Below, in pieces: positions 14,538 to 14,555 of a stretch of 14,555 bases of DNA (within the stretch, counting starts at the first letter, position 1; each line of letters opens with the position of its first letter). The DNA is taken from positions 1-14,555 of the forward strand of contig JAEHDN010000052.1 of assembly GCA_016880395.1 (NCBI GenBank), given 5' to 3'. A program made the translations under genes and the position numbers. A model generated the notes under the pieces. It was given only the letters and a program-made list of their open reading frames with translations, ran no database searches and was not told the DNA's origin. The stretch comes from Candidatus Eiseniibacteriota bacterium (lineage in GTDB: Bacteria > Eisenbacteria > RBG-16-71-46 > SZUA-252).

Positions 14538-14555
14538 TCGCAAAACTCTGGCGGC

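Noticed and set aside
14541..14543. TTG start for the pgeF gene, or a start beyond the window edge
   Set aside because: The ATG at 14537 gives a family-like N-terminus two codons later; the upstream extension adds nothing recognisable, though it cannot be excluded.
1..14555. Mobile elements, CRISPR arrays, tRNA or rRNA genes
   Set aside because: No transposase, integrase, terminal inverted repeats, regularly spaced repeats or RNA-gene signatures were found on reading both strands.

Overview
The window is a dense, GC-rich stretch of bacterial chromosome. Nearly every gene lies on the + strand, with 4-base start/stop overlaps at several joints, and a single convergent gene sits at the right edge. 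The envelope proteins are didermic in type: two predicted outer-membrane beta-barrels with signal peptides and C-terminal aromatic residues, plus a lipoprotein with an 'NPLDP' stretch just after its lipobox. High GC together with this envelope repertoire suggests a little-studied Gram-negative phylum, for example one of the Eisenbacteria/Gemmatimonadota/FCB-like lineages. This is inference from gene style, not a phylogenetic result. I see no tRNA, rRNA, CRISPR array, insertion sequence or prophage gene.

Left part (2-2930): the 3' part of a GT4 glycosyltransferase, a CutA-family protein whose ATG overlaps the glycosyltransferase stop, and a YtcJ-type amidohydrolase overlapping the cutA end. 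This group ends in a stem-loop (2955-2974), followed by a good sigma70-like promoter (TTGATC-N18-TATACT, 2985-3014).

Central envelope operon (3077-8050): a 935-residue secreted protein joining a zinc-metallopeptidase domain (HEMVH plus a downstream Glu), a six-bladed TolB/PD40-like propeller and an Omp85/BamA-type barrel. It is followed immediately by a PEGA-domain protein with two membrane segments, and then by a lipoprotein with an FnIII-like domain and a second propeller, joined by a GTGA overlap. The PEGA gene lacks a normal start codon for its obvious upstream signal-peptide coding sequence.

Right part (8051-14555): a 211-base intergenic region with several hairpins precedes a small helical protein of unknown function. 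Then come an AlaX-L alanyl-tRNA editing protein, a second 1040-residue metallopeptidase-propeller-barrel paralog (ATGA overlap with alaX), a PAP2-family phosphatase, and, on the minus strand, a PgeF/YlmD-family protein that overlaps the PAP2 gene tail to tail.

The most interesting content is the pair of three-domain proteins. Each puts a periplasmic-type peptidase and a propeller where Omp85 proteins normally carry POTRA domains. They share an unusual motif at the mature N-terminus, and one of them is encoded with accessory envelope proteins. They are the best candidate for an undescribed outer-membrane proteolysis, secretion or assembly system.
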